Assembly (NCBI RefSeq): GCF_011759385.1
Contig: NZ_JAARLY010000003.1
Span: forward strand, 310,001-374,000
DNA: 64,000 nucleotides
Direction of reading: 5' to 3'
Origin: Oleiagrimonas sp. C23AA
GTDB taxonomy: Bacteria > Pseudomonadota > Gammaproteobacteria > Xanthomonadales > Rhodanobacteraceae
Below the pieces are notes generated by a model. That model was not told where the DNA came from, searched no databases, and worked only from the letters and a program-made list of their open reading frames with translations. Made by a program: the position numbers and the translations under genes. This document shows, piece by piece, positions 28,274 to 38,480 of the stretch; within the stretch, counting starts at the first letter, position 1, and each line of letters starts with the position of its first letter.

Positions 28274-29399
28274 ATGATCGAGACCAATCCGATCCTGGCG
28301 CAGATTGCGGACCTTGCCGGCCGCGTCGACGCGCTTAGGGGGTTTCTTTGACTACCCCGCCAAGCGGGAACGTCTGGAAGAAGTAAATCGCGAGCTGGAA
28401 GATCCCAGCATTTGGGACAACCCGACGCACGCCCAGGATCTGGGCCGTGAGCGCGCGCGCCTGGCCACGGTGGTCGAGGGCATCGACGAGCTGTCGGCGG
28501 GCCTTGCCGATGCGCGCGAGCTGCTGGAGATGGCCGCGTCCGACCAGGACGAGGATACCGTCACCGCAGTGGCCGAAGACGTGGCGGGCCTGTCCGGACG
28601 CGTGGAGAAGCTGGAGTTCCAGCGCATGTTCTCCGGCGAGATGGATGCCAACAACGCCTTTGTCGACATCCAGGCCGGTGCTGGCGGCACCGAGGCCCAG
28701 GACTGGGCCGAAATGCTGCTGCGCATGTACCTGCGCTGGGCCGAAGGCCGTGGCTGGAAGACCGAGCTGCTGGAGGCCTCTGGCGGTGAAGTGGCGGGCA
28801 TCAAGTCGGCCACGTTCCGCGTCGAGGGCGACTACGCCTATGGCTGGCTGAAGACCGAGATCGGCGTGCACCGCCTGGTGCGCAAGAGCCCGTTCGATTC
28901 GGACAATCGTCGCCACACCAGCTTCACCTCGGTGTTCGTCTCGCCCGAAGTCGATGACAACATCGACATCGACATCAATCCGGCGGACCTGAAAACCGAC
29001 GTGTACCGTTCCTCCGGCGCTGGTGGTCAGCACGTCAACAAGACCGAATCGGCGGTGCGTATCACCCACGTGCCCACAGGCACCGTGGTGGCCTGCCAGA
29101 CCGAGCGCAGTCAGCACGCCAACCGCGACCGCGCCATGAAGATGCTGGCGGCCAAGTTGTACGAGCTGGAAATCCAGAAGCGCAACGCCGAGAAGGATGC
29201 GCTGGAAGCGACCAAGTCCGATATCGGCTGGGGCAGCCAGATCCGCAACTACGTGCTCGACCAGAGCCGAATCAAGGATCTGCGCACCGGCGTCGAGCGC
29301 TCGGACACGCAGCGCGTGCTTGATGGCGACCTGGACGAGTTCGTCGAGGCGGCCCTGAAGTCGGGCCTGGATGCCGGCTCCAAGCGCGCCGATGCCTGA
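28274..29399 (+). CDS. prfB: Peptide chain release factor 2 (programmed +1 frameshift)
   Basis: RF2 recognises UGA and UAA stops and releases the finished peptide. The gene needs a +1 frameshift: codons 1-25 read from ATG 28274 to CTT, an in-frame TGA stands at 28349-28351, and translation resumes at GAC 28350, giving 374 residues. Downstream the protein shows SPF (the stop-codon recognition tripeptide, in [13 protein letters not shown]) and GGQ in [16 protein letters not shown], whose Gln is methylated in other bacteria. Autoregulation follows from the design: low RF2 lets the ribosome pause at UGA and shift. lysS follows after one small gene, the common prfB-lysS pairing. Confidence 0.97.
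28337..28352 (+). other. Programmed frameshift site of prfB
   Basis: The site comprises AGGGGG (28337-28342), an internal Shine-Dalgarno-like sequence, then TTT, the slippery CTT and TGAC, matching the E. coli RF2 arrangement with the same spacing. Confidence 0.95.
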
Positions 29400-29754
29400 C
29401 GCTTGCGCCCGCACCGGTGATTGGCAACGCTTCGCGCGGCGAGGCGTTGCCGTGCTGGCGTTGGCTCTGGCCGGCGCCAGCTTTGCCGCCTCCGCGCCGG
29501 CCGCTGTGCCAGGTCATCCGGGGCAGGAGATCAAGAACGATGCCAAGGACGCCGGACATGCGGTGGCGCGTGGCGCGCGCGATGTCGGTCATGCCACCCG
29601 GCATGTGGCGGTGAAAATTGGCCACGGCGCGCGCGATGCGGGCAAGGACGTCGGCCACGGTGCGCGCAAGGCCGGGCACGCGGTAGCCCACGGTGTGCGT
29701 GAAGGCTGGCGGGCCACCCGCAAGGCGTTCAAACAAGCCTTTGGCGGTGGCTAG
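29392..29754 (+). CDS. Small exported Gly/His/Ala-rich repeat protein
   Basis: About 120 residues, no family recognised. The ATG at 29392 overlaps the end of prfB (8 bases); ATG 29371 is an alternative. An N-terminal signal peptide is likely: WQRFARRG followed by the hydrophobic [15 protein letters not shown] and a probable cleavage after the ASA/PAA region. The mature part is built of short units of the type [11 protein letters not shown] / [10 protein letters not shown] / [10 protein letters not shown] / [11 protein letters not shown], charged and amphipathic, recalling LEA-like or apolipoprotein-like helices. Basic and probably periplasmic. Translation may be coupled to prfB. Function unknown. 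Confidence 0.6.
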   Translation: MPDACARTGDWQRFARRGVAVLALALAGASFAASAPAAVPGHPGQEIKNDAKDAGHAVARGARDVGHATRHVAVKIGHGARDAGKDVGHGARKAGHAVAHGVREGWRATRKAFKQAFGGG

Positions 29755-29864
29755 TTCGCGGCCACGCGTTTCATGCGGTGGCCGTCGGCGACCGCGACAG
29801 TGATTTGAAGATTCAACCAAACCAGCGCGCGCCCGGTGGCGCGATGAAAGCTAACGGAACCTCC

Positions 29865-31385
<1,521 letters not shown>

Positions 31386-31405
31386 GGCTTTTCGGTTAAG
31401 GCAAT

Positions 31406-31437
31406 AAAAAAGGGCGACCCTTGAGTCGCCCTTTTTT
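31406..31437. terminator. Bidirectional terminator between lysS and the YidC-like gene
   Basis: Stem GGGCGAC (31412-31418) with GTCGCCC (31425-31431), A tract on the left and six T residues on the right. It serves lysS on the plus strand and the convergent YidC-like gene on the minus strand. Confidence 0.92.
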
Positions 31438-31451
31438 GTGCCCGATCGTGC

Positions 31452-32120
31452 TCAGCGCGGGCTGGCGGGAAGCGTGGCGGCAGCCTGGCGATGCACGTAA
31501 CGGCGCATCAGCAGGCTCTGCGCCACGCCGACGGCACTGGAGGCGCCCCAGTAAAGCGCCAGGCCTGAGGCCAGATGCCAGACCACCGCCAGCGTGATCA
31601 GCGTCTGTAGCCCCATCATCGCCAGGCGGGCGCTTTCCGGCAGGGCCGGATTGAGATGCAGTGCCAGCGCGGTGAGCGCGGCCACGCCCAGCGCCAGCAG
31701 CAGGTTGGGTTGGGCCAGGCTGCCCAAACCGAGAAAGCGCGCGCCGTGGGCGACGCCGCGTTCAATGGCGTGGTAAAGCCCAATGGCGATGGGCATCTGC
31801 GCCAGCGCCACCAGCAGGCCGCCGGCCGGAATCGGCTTCAATCCGTGTTCGCGGTACAGCGCCTGGGTCGCTTCCAGCTGCTGGCGCGAGTCATCGCGAT
31901 GGCGCTTGCGCAGGGCCTCCAGCCGGGGCTTCAAGCCCTGCATGATGCGCTGACGCTGCCAGCCCTGGCGCGCCATGCGGTAGGTGGCCGGCAGCAGTGC
32001 CAGGCGTACCAGCAGCGAGGTGGCGATAATCGCCAGCCCCAGGCTGCCGCCCAGCGTGCTGGTCAGGATGGCGAGCAGGTGGCCAATGCCGGCCAGCCAG
32101 GCGTGCCAGAGAGCGTGCAT
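31452..32120 (-). CDS. Short YidC/Oxa1-family membrane protein insertase paralogue
   Basis: 222 residues with the five-segment core of Oxa1/YidC insertases but without the large periplasmic P1 domain of typical Gram-negative YidC (about 550 residues). The first core helix contains the conserved groove arginine in IIATSLLVRLALLPATY, followed by a basic cytoplasmic hairpin (MARQGWQRQRIMQGLKPRLEALRKRH) and further hydrophobic segments. ATG 32120 lies behind AAGGGGA. The full-length housekeeping YidC is expected elsewhere near the origin, so this is probably a second, specialised insertase. Substrates are unknown. Confidence 0.82.
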   Translation of the reverse strand: MHALWHAWLAGIGHLLAILTSTLGGSLGLAIIATSLLVRLALLPATYRMARQGWQRQRIMQGLKPRLEALRKRHRDDSRQQLEATQALYREHGLKPIPAGGLLVALAQMPIAIGLYHAIERGVAHGARFLGLGSLAQPNLLLALGVAALTALALHLNPALPESARLAMMGLQTLITLAVVWHLASGLALYWGASSAVGVAQSLLMRRYVHRQAAATLPASPR

Positions 32121-32283
32121 GAATGTCCCCTTGAATCTCGTTCCGTGAAAGGTGTCGCCGCATGCCGTCGCGGCTTGTATTCAATCTGGGGTTTTCGCGT
32201 TTGATTGCAAGCGCATGGCGTCGGCCAACCCCTCGCCTGCGTTAGAATGCCCGCCTTGTCTTTTTGCCTGGGAAACGACCGCC

Positions 32284-32583
32284 ATGTGGTATGCCATTGT
32301 CGGTATCGATGTTGCCGATTCGCTGGAAAAACGCCTGTCCGTGCGCGCGGAGCATCTGGCGCGCCTGAAGGCCTTGTCCGAGGCCGGTCGCCTGAAGCTG
32401 GCCGGTCCGTTTCCGGCCATCGACAGTGACGATCCGGGCCCGGCCGGCTTCACCGGCAGCCTGATCGTGGCCGAGTTCGAGAGCCTGGAAGCGGCCAAGG
32501 CCTGGGCTGATGCCGACCCTTACATCGGCGCCGGTGTCTACGAACGCGTGGATGTGCGCCCGTTCAAGTCGGTGCTGCCGTGA
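32284..32583 (+). CDS. YciI-family protein
   Basis: 99-residue YCII-domain protein with a ferredoxin-like fold: [31 protein letters not shown] at the start, a central GPFPA, and [28 protein letters not shown] at the end. The conserved His and Asp pair that may form an active site is present (H24 and the DPY Asp). E. coli YciI is uncharacterised enzymatically. A bolA-family gene starts inside its stop codon; the yciI-bolA pairing is common in this order. Confidence 0.9.
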   Translation: MWYAIVGIDVADSLEKRLSVRAEHLARLKALSEAGRLKLAGPFPAIDSDDPGPAGFTGSLIVAEFESLEAAKAWADADPYIGAGVYERVDVRPFKSVLP

Positions 32584-32837
32584 GCGCGGCGCCGGTCGCG
32601 CTGATCCGCGAGCGCATCGAGGCGGCGCTGTCGCCCACGGCGCTGGAAGTGATCGACGAAGGCCACCTGCATGCCGGCCATGCCGGCGAGGGCCAGGGGC
32701 ATTTTCGGGTGCGCATCAGCAGTCCGGCTTTCGCCGGCAAGCTGCCCTTGCAGCGCCACCGCATGGTCTATGCCGCCGTCGATGACCTGATGAACAACGG
32801 CATCCATGCATTGGCGATCGAGGCCAGTGTCGAGTAA
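32580..32837 (+). CDS. BolA-family protein
   Basis: 85-residue BolA domain. The helix-turn region and the signature [31 protein letters not shown], with the invariant His near the end of the loop, are clear. BolA proteins pair with monothiol glutaredoxins to hold [2Fe-2S] clusters; some also act as regulators. GTG 32580 overlaps the yciI stop by 4 bases (GTGA), so translation is probably coupled. Its stop overlaps the first base of the terminator stem. Confidence 0.92.
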   Translation: MSAAPVALIRERIEAALSPTALEVIDEGHLHAGHAGEGQGHFRVRISSPAFAGKLPLQRHRMVYAAVDDLMNNGIHALAIEASVE

Positions 32838-32871
32838 ACGCCTTGCATTTTCCCTGTAAGGCGTTGTTTTT
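32837..32871 (+). terminator. Intrinsic terminator after bolA
   Basis: Stem AACGCCTT (32837-32844) with AAGGCGTT (32858-32865), 13-base loop, followed by GTTTTT at 32866-32871. Confidence 0.85.
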
Positions 32872-32983
32872 GAAGTTGCGAAGATAGGTCGTTGCGCCAC
32901 AGCCACGGGCTTGGCACAGTGGCCTGATCTTCTAGCGCCGCGGTCAGGGGAGCGCGGCCCGATCACGGAATGTACCCACCCGC

Positions 32984-35900
32984 ATGCGTCTGACCACCAT
33001 CAAGCTGGCCGGTTTCAAGTCGTTCGTCGACCCGACCACGTTGCACCTGCCTACCAATATGACCGGCATCGTCGGCCCCAATGGTTGCGGCAAGTCCAAC
33101 ATCATCGACGCCATCCGCTGGGTGATGGGCGAGAGCGCGGCCAGCCGTCTGCGCGGCGACTCGCTGACCGACGTGATCTTCTCCGGTTCCAGCTCGCGCC
33201 GGCCGGTCGGCCAGGCCACGGTGGAGCTGATCTTCGACAACAGCGATGGCGCGGTGCAGGGCGAGTACGCGCAGTACGCGGAAATCTCGGTCAAACGCCT
33301 GGTCAGCCGTGACGGGCAGTCGCAGTATTTTCTCAACAACACGCGCTGCCGCCGGCGCGACATCACCGACATCTTCCTGGGCACCGGCCTTGGTCCGCGC
33401 AGCTACTCGATCATCGAGCAGGGCATGATCAGCCAGATTGTCGAGGCCAGTCCCGAAGCGCTGCGCGTGCATCTGGAAGAGGCGGCCGGCATTTCCAAGT
33501 ACAAGGAGCGTCGCAAGGAAACCGAGAGCCGGCTGCGTTCCACGCGCGAGAACATGGACCGCTTAAGCGATGTGCGCGAAGAGATCGACAAGCAGCTCGA
33601 GCACCTCAATCGCCAGGCGCGCGCCGCCGAGCGCTGGAAAGCCCACAAGGAAGAGCAGACGCGCAAGGAAGCCGAATTGCGCGCGCTCGACTATCGCGCC
33701 CTGCGCCAGCAGCACCAGGGCCAGGGCAGCGACCTGAGCCAGGCCGAGACCGAGATTGAAAAGCACGTCGCCGAACAGCGCCAGATCGAGGCGCAGACCG
33801 AGACCATGCGCGAGCGCCATGTCGCGGCCAGCGAGCATCTGCAGGAGGTGCAGGCCGAGGTCTACAAGGTGGGCGCCGAGATCGCCCGTGTCGAGCAGCA
33901 GGTCAAGCACAATCGCGACCTGACCGAGCGCCTGCAGCGCGCGCAGCAGGAAACCGGCCGCGAGCACGAGGAGCTGACCGGGCACATCGCCACCGATCGC
34001 GAACAGATCGAGTCGCTGGCCATGGCGCTGGAGGAGGGCGAGCCCAAGCTCGAAGCGCTGCGCCAGATGCAGGACGACACCGGCGAGGCCCTGCGCGAGG
34101 CCGAAACCAAGCTTTCCGACTGGCAGGCGCGCTGGGACAACCACACGCGCAACGCGTCCGAGTCGGCGCGGGCGGCCGAGGTCGAGCGCACCAAGATCGA
34201 TTATCTGGACCGTCAGGCGCTGGATATTTCGCGCCGCCGCGAAGCGCTGGATCGCGAGCGCCGCGCGGTGGACGTCCAGGCGCTGGAACAGGCCGCCGAG
34301 CAGCTGTCCGAAGAACACGATACGCAGCGCGAGCGCGTCGAGACGCTGGGCGGCATGCTCGATGGGCACAAGCTGGCCTGCGAGCGTCTGGGCGACGAAG
34401 AGCGCCAAGCGCAATCGGCGCTCAACGATGGCCGCCAGCAATTGCAGAGTGCGCGCGGGCGCATGGCCTCGCTCGAGGCGCTGCAGCATGCCGCGCTGGG
34501 TCAGGACGAAGGCGGCGCCAGCGACTGGCTGGCTGCGCTGGGCCTGGACAAGGCGCGACGTCTGGGCGAAATGCTGAGCGTCGATGCCGGTTGGGAGCGC
34601 GCGGTGGAAACCGTGCTGGCCGGCGTGCTCGATGGCGTCATGGTCGATGATCCGGCCGCACTGGCGGTCAAACTGGATCAGCTGGCTGAGGCCGACTTGG
34701 CACTGATGGCCAGCGGCGAGCCCGGTGTCGGTGCCGATGGCACGCTGGCCGCGCATGTGCGTGGGCCGGCTTCCGCGCTGGCGCTGCTGTCGCGTGTGCG
34801 CACCGCCGACAGTGCCGACGCCGCGCAGACGATGGCCGCCTCACTCGGCGCCGATGAGTCGGTGATTACCGCCGATGGCCTGTGGCTGTCGGCGCAGTTT
34901 GCCCATGTGCGTCGCGCGCAGGGCAATCAGGTGGGCGTGCTGGCCCGCGAGCGCGAGCTGAAAACGCTCAATCAGCGTATCGAGGAGCTGGAAGCGCGCA
35001 ACGAGGAGCTGGCCGAGCGCGTGGAAACGCTGCGTGCCGAGCGCATCCAGGCCGAGCGCTCGCGCGACGATGCGCAGCGCGAGCAGTACGCGGCGCATCG
35101 TCGCCTGTCAGAACTGGCCGGTCAGTTGCAGGGCCATCGCGGCAAGGTCGAGTCGGCCCGTGCGCGCTCGGAAAAGGTCGACGAGGAACTGAGCGAACTG
35201 ACGCGGCGCCAGGATGAGCTGGGTGCGCAGGCCACCGAAGCGCGCGCGCGGCTGGACGAGTCGGTCGAGCGCATGGGCGATGACGAAGACCTGCGCCGCG
35301 AGCTGGAAAACGAACGCCGCGAGTTGCTGGAGATGCGCGAGGAAGCGCGCATGAACGCGCGCGAGGCGTCCGAGCAATCGCATCAGCTGGCCTTGTCCAT
35401 CGAGTCCAAGCGCTCGTCGCTCAACTCGCTGCAGCAGGCGCTGGCACGCATGGACAGCCAACTGCGCCAGCTCGATGCGCGCAAGCAGGAGATTGCCGAG
35501 CAGCTGGCCGAGGGCTCGGACCCCATCGCCGAGCTGGAGGCCGAGCGCCAGACTTACCTCGAGCAGCGTCTGCTGGTCGACAAACAGTTGGTCGATGCGC
35601 GCCGTGCGCTGGAAGATTGCGACAATGAATTGCGGCGTCTGGAAGCGGCGCGGCAGGCGTTGGAGCAGAAAATTGCCGGCCTGCGCGAGGGGCTGTCGGA
35701 AAAACGCCTGAAGGCGCAGGCGCTGGAAATGCGCGCCGCGCAGCTGGCCGAGGCCATTTCCGAATCCGGTCTGGAGCTGGAAGCCCTGCTCGAATCGCTG
35801 CCCGAGAAGGCCGATCCCGAGCAGTGGAAGCGCGAACTGGAATCGCTGGCCAGCCGTATCCAGCGCCTGGAGCCGGTCAATCTGGCCGCGATCCAGGAGT

Positions 35901-36484
35901 TCGAGGAACAGTCCGAGCGCAAGAACTACCTGGACGCGCAGCTGACCGATCTTACCGACGCCATGGAGACGCTGGAAAACGCGATCCGCAAGATCGACCG
36001 CGAGACGCGTCAGCGCTTCAAGGAAACCTTCGACAAGGTCAACACCGGCATGCAGGCGCTGTTCCCGCGTCTGTTCGGTGGCGGGCATGCCTATCTGGAG
36101 CTGACCGGCGAGGACCTGCTCTCGACGGGCGTGGCGATCATGGCGCGCCCGCCCGGCAAGCGCCCGTCCAACATCACCTTGCTGTCCGGCGGCGAGAAGG
36201 CACTGACCGCGGTGTCGCTGGTATTTGCCATCTTCCAGCTGAACCCTGCGCCGTTCTGCCTGCTCGACGAGGTCGACGCACCACTGGACGAGGCCAATGT
36301 GGGCCGTTTTTCCAACATGGTGCGTGAGATGAGCGAGCAGGTGCAGTTCCTGTTCGTCACCCACAACAAGTCGACCATGGAGTCGGCCCAGCAGATGTGT
36401 GGCGTCACCATGCGTGAGCCGGGTGTGTCGCGGCTGGTTCAGGTTGACCTGGCCGAAGCGGCTAAACTGGCCGGCGCCGCCTAA
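32984..36484 (+). CDS. smc: Chromosome segregation protein SMC
   Basis: 1166-residue SMC ATPase that compacts and separates chromosomes as a dimer with kleisin partners ScpA and ScpB. Walker A GPNGCGKSN is at residues 32-40; two long coiled coils (about 170-500 and 650-1000) flank the hinge (about 505-640, WLAALGLDKARRLGEML to LWLSAQFAHVRR); the C-terminal head has signature LLSGGEKALTAVSL and Walker B FCLLDEVDAPLDE. Gammaproteobacteria either carry SMC or MukB; this lineage has SMC. zipA follows by 92 bases. Confidence 0.97.
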   Translation: MRLTTIKLAGFKSFVDPTTLHLPTNMTGIVGPNGCGKSNIIDAIRWVMGESAASRLRGDSLTDVIFSGSSSRRPVGQATVELIFDNSDGAVQGEYAQYAEISVKRLVSRDGQSQYFLNNTRCRRRDITDIFLGTGLGPRSYSIIEQGMISQIVEASPEALRVHLEEAAGISKYKERRKETESRLRSTRENMDRLSDVREEIDKQLEHLNRQARAAERWKAHKEEQTRKEAELRALDYRALRQQHQGQGSDLSQAETEIEKHVAEQRQIEAQTETMRERHVAASEHLQEVQAEVYKVGAEIARVEQQVKHNRDLTERLQRAQQETGREHEELTGHIATDREQIESLAMALEEGEPKLEALRQMQDDTGEALREAETKLSDWQARWDNHTRNASESARAAEVERTKIDYLDRQALDISRRREALDRERRAVDVQALEQAAEQLSEEHDTQRERVETLGGMLDGHKLACERLGDEERQAQSALNDGRQQLQSARGRMASLEALQHAALGQDEGGASDWLAALGLDKARRLGEMLSVDAGWERAVETVLAGVLDGVMVDDPAALAVKLDQLAEADLALMASGEPGVGADGTLAAHVRGPASALALLSRVRTADSADAAQTMAASLGADESVITADGLWLSAQFAHVRRAQGNQVGVLARERELKTLNQRIEELEARNEELAERVETLRAERIQAERSRDDAQREQYAAHRRLSELAGQLQGHRGKVESARARSEKVDEELSELTRRQDELGAQATEARARLDESVERMGDDEDLRRELENERRELLEMREEARMNAREASEQSHQLALSIESKRSSLNSLQQALARMDSQLRQLDARKQEIAEQLAEGSDPIAELEAERQTYLEQRLLVDKQLVDARRALEDCDNELRRLEAARQALEQKIAGLREGLSEKRLKAQALEMRAAQLAEAISESGLELEALLESLPEKADPEQWKRELESLASRIQRLEPVNLAAIQEFEEQSERKNYLDAQLTDLTDAMETLENAIRKIDRETRQRFKETFDKVNTGMQALFPRLFGGGHAYLELTGEDLLSTGVAIMARPPGKRPSNITLLSGGEKALTAVSLVFAIFQLNPAPFCLLDEVDAPLDEANVGRFSNMVREMSEQVQFLFVTHNKSTMESAQQMCGVTMREPGVSRLVQVDLAEAAKLAGAA

Positions 36485-36576
36485 ATGCACAGGGCTGCGC
36501 GCCACCGCGCCGCGGCACTACAATCAGCGCATCACCCCGCGTTTCGCGCGTTATTGCTCAAGGTCAGGAGAGTTGC

Positions 36577-37485
36577 ATGAGTTGGAATCCCGCCGTCGGC
36601 GTACCGATGTTCATTATCGGTGTCATTGTGCTGGTGGCGATCTGGCTGTTCGGCCAGCCGAAGAAGCCTGGCCAGGGGCGCCGGCTGCCCGGCTTCGGCA
36701 AGGGCAAGGCCGCGCGCAAGGAGCCTGGCCTGGGTGAGGAGTCCGACGCCGGGCAGGGCTTTTCGGCCATCGACGACGACGTGGTCGAGCTTTCTGCCGG
36801 CGCCGCCCCCGCGCAGGGCGAACTGGACGTGGATTTTCGCGCCGAGTTGGAGCGTCTGGGCGCCGAGCTTTCCGGTGCCGAACGCAAGACGGCGGCGCGC
36901 AAGGAGCCTTCCCTGGGCGAGATGCTGCGCCGTGACAAAGCGCCGGCGGAAGAGGCCGAGCCGGCTGGCGCGGCCGAACCTGCGCCGCGTGTCAGCGCGG
37001 CGCAGGCATCCAGCGTGGGCCGGCGTCCCGCCGATCAGCCGGTGGATCGCATCGTCACCTTGTATGTGGTGGCGCGTGACGGCGATCGCTTCCGTGGCTC
37101 GGACCTGGTGGTGGCGGCCGAGAAGGCGGGTCTGGACTATGGCGACATGAGCATTTTCCATCGTCTGCAGGACGGCAAGCCCGAGGCCGGCCCGGTGTTC
37201 AGCGTGGCCAACATGGTCAAGCCGGGCAATTTCGACATGAACGACATCCACGCCATGGATACGCCCGGGGTGAGTTTCTTCATGACCCTGCCGGGACCGA
37301 TGTCGGCGCTGGATGCCTGGGATGCGATGCTGCCCACGGCGCAGCGCATGGCCGAGCTGCTCGATGGTCTGGTGCTGGACGATGAGCGCAATGCGCTGGG
37401 ACGCCAGCGCGTGGCGTATATCCGCGACGATTTGCGTGGCTGGGACCGGCGCAACGAGGGCGAGCGGATCGAGTTCGGACGCTAA
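36577..37485 (+). CDS. zipA: Cell division protein ZipA
   Basis: 302-residue inner-membrane protein that tethers FtsZ and helps assemble the divisome. One N-terminal transmembrane helix (VPMFIIGVIVLVAIWLFG, residues about 9-26), a charged, Pro/Ala-rich linker (about 30-150) and the C-terminal FtsZ-binding domain beginning RIVTLYVVARDGDRFRG and containing GMSIFHR-like DMSIFHRLQDG and PGVSFFMTLPGP. ATG 36577 lies behind AGGAGAG. smc-zipA is a usual pair; ligA, the normal third gene, is not here. Confidence 0.94.
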   Translation: MSWNPAVGVPMFIIGVIVLVAIWLFGQPKKPGQGRRLPGFGKGKAARKEPGLGEESDAGQGFSAIDDDVVELSAGAAPAQGELDVDFRAELERLGAELSGAERKTAARKEPSLGEMLRRDKAPAEEAEPAGAAEPAPRVSAAQASSVGRRPADQPVDRIVTLYVVARDGDRFRGSDLVVAAEKAGLDYGDMSIFHRLQDGKPEAGPVFSVANMVKPGNFDMNDIHAMDTPGVSFFMTLPGPMSALDAWDAMLPTAQRMAELLDGLVLDDERNALGRQRVAYIRDDLRGWDRRNEGERIEFGR

Positions 37486-37618
37486 AGGCGCCGGCGCTCA
37501 CACCAAACCTTGTCACAAATGCCGCGGGCAGAGCGTCTAAATCGCCCTGTCGGGCATTCGCGTGCCGCCGCTCGCGCGCTAGAATGGGCCGATTCCCGAG
37601 TATTTGCCAGGAGCTGCC

Positions 37619-38302
37619 ATGCCCCGTTCTGCGGTTGCGCCCGTTCTTACCATTGATGGCCCGTCCGGATCGGGCAAGGGCACCATCAGCCGTCGCGTGG
37701 CCGACCAGCTGGGCTGGAACCTGCTCGACTCGGGCGCGCTGTATCGCGCGGTGGGTTATGCCGCCAGCATGGCTGGACTGGATTTGTCCGACGCCGAGGC
37801 GGTGACGCGTTGCGCCGAGTCCACACGCATCACGTTTCGTCCCGACGCCGAAGGCGGCGAGACGCGCGTGTATGTGAACGGTCACGATGCCGGTGACGAG
37901 CTGCGCACGGAAACCTGTGGCGCGGCCGCGTCGGCCATCGCCGCTATTCCATCGGTGAGAAAAGCCTTAGTGGACAAGCAGTTGTCGTTCCGAAAGGGCA
38001 AGGGGCTGGTGGCTGACGGGCGCGACATGGGGACCGTGATCTTCCCCGATGCGCCGCACAAGGTGTTCCTGACCGCCAGCGCCGCCGAGCGCGCGAAAAG
38101 GCGCTATAAACAGTTGAAAGCAAAGGGGCTCAGCGTTACACTTTCGAGCCTCCTGCGAGAGATCGAAGCCCGCGATGCGCGTGACGCGTCGCGTTCGGTC
38201 GCACCGCTCCGCCCTGCTGATGATGCCGTCACCATCGACACCACCGGCCTGGACATCGACGCGGTGGTCGCGAAGGTATTGGCGCTGGTTGGTTCGCCGT
38301 AA
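37619..38302 (+). CDS. cmk: Cytidylate kinase
   Basis: 227-residue NMP kinase converting CMP and dCMP to diphosphates with ATP. P-loop [10 protein letters not shown] near residues 12-21; CMP-binding segment SGALYRAVG near 38-46; [29 protein letters not shown] in the lid region. ATG 37619 is preceded by AGGAG at 6 bases, and the earlier frame start at 37604 is rejected. cmk followed by rpsA is the standard gammaproteobacterial order. Confidence 0.96.
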   Translation: MPRSAVAPVLTIDGPSGSGKGTISRRVADQLGWNLLDSGALYRAVGYAASMAGLDLSDAEAVTRCAESTRITFRPDAEGGETRVYVNGHDAGDELRTETCGAAASAIAAIPSVRKALVDKQLSFRKGKGLVADGRDMGTVIFPDAPHKVFLTASAAERAKRRYKQLKAKGLSVTLSSLLREIEARDARDASRSVAPLRPADDAVTIDTTGLDIDAVVAKVLALVGSP

Positions 38303-38480
38303 GGCGGGGCAATCGGCAACATGGGCCCGTGCCGCGGCACGGGATGTGGTTTAAACGGTGCGCTCTTGCACCCTCAACCGGTGAGGCCGGTGACTGGCAT
38401 GCACGCAGGGGTTTTGCCCACTGCACCAACCGACGGCGCATGTTCGGCCCAGAGCCTTATGTTTATTTCTGAGAATTCAC
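38303..38480 (+). promoter_or_regulatory. Structured leader of rpsA
   Basis: This 178-base gap holds a perfect 18-bp palindrome CCCGTGCC-GC-GGCACGGG (38326-38343), a small hairpin ACCGG-TGAGG-CCGGT near 38380, and a third stem GCAG.GGG-TTTTG-CCC.CTGC just after 38400. rpsA messages in other gammaproteobacteria have a folded leader bound by S1 itself; this looks comparable but the detail is inference. Confidence 0.45.

Noticed and set aside
28305-28349. prfB start at 28305 in the second frame
   Set aside because: It would bypass the programmed frameshift; the zero-frame leader from 28274 and the shift site are intact.
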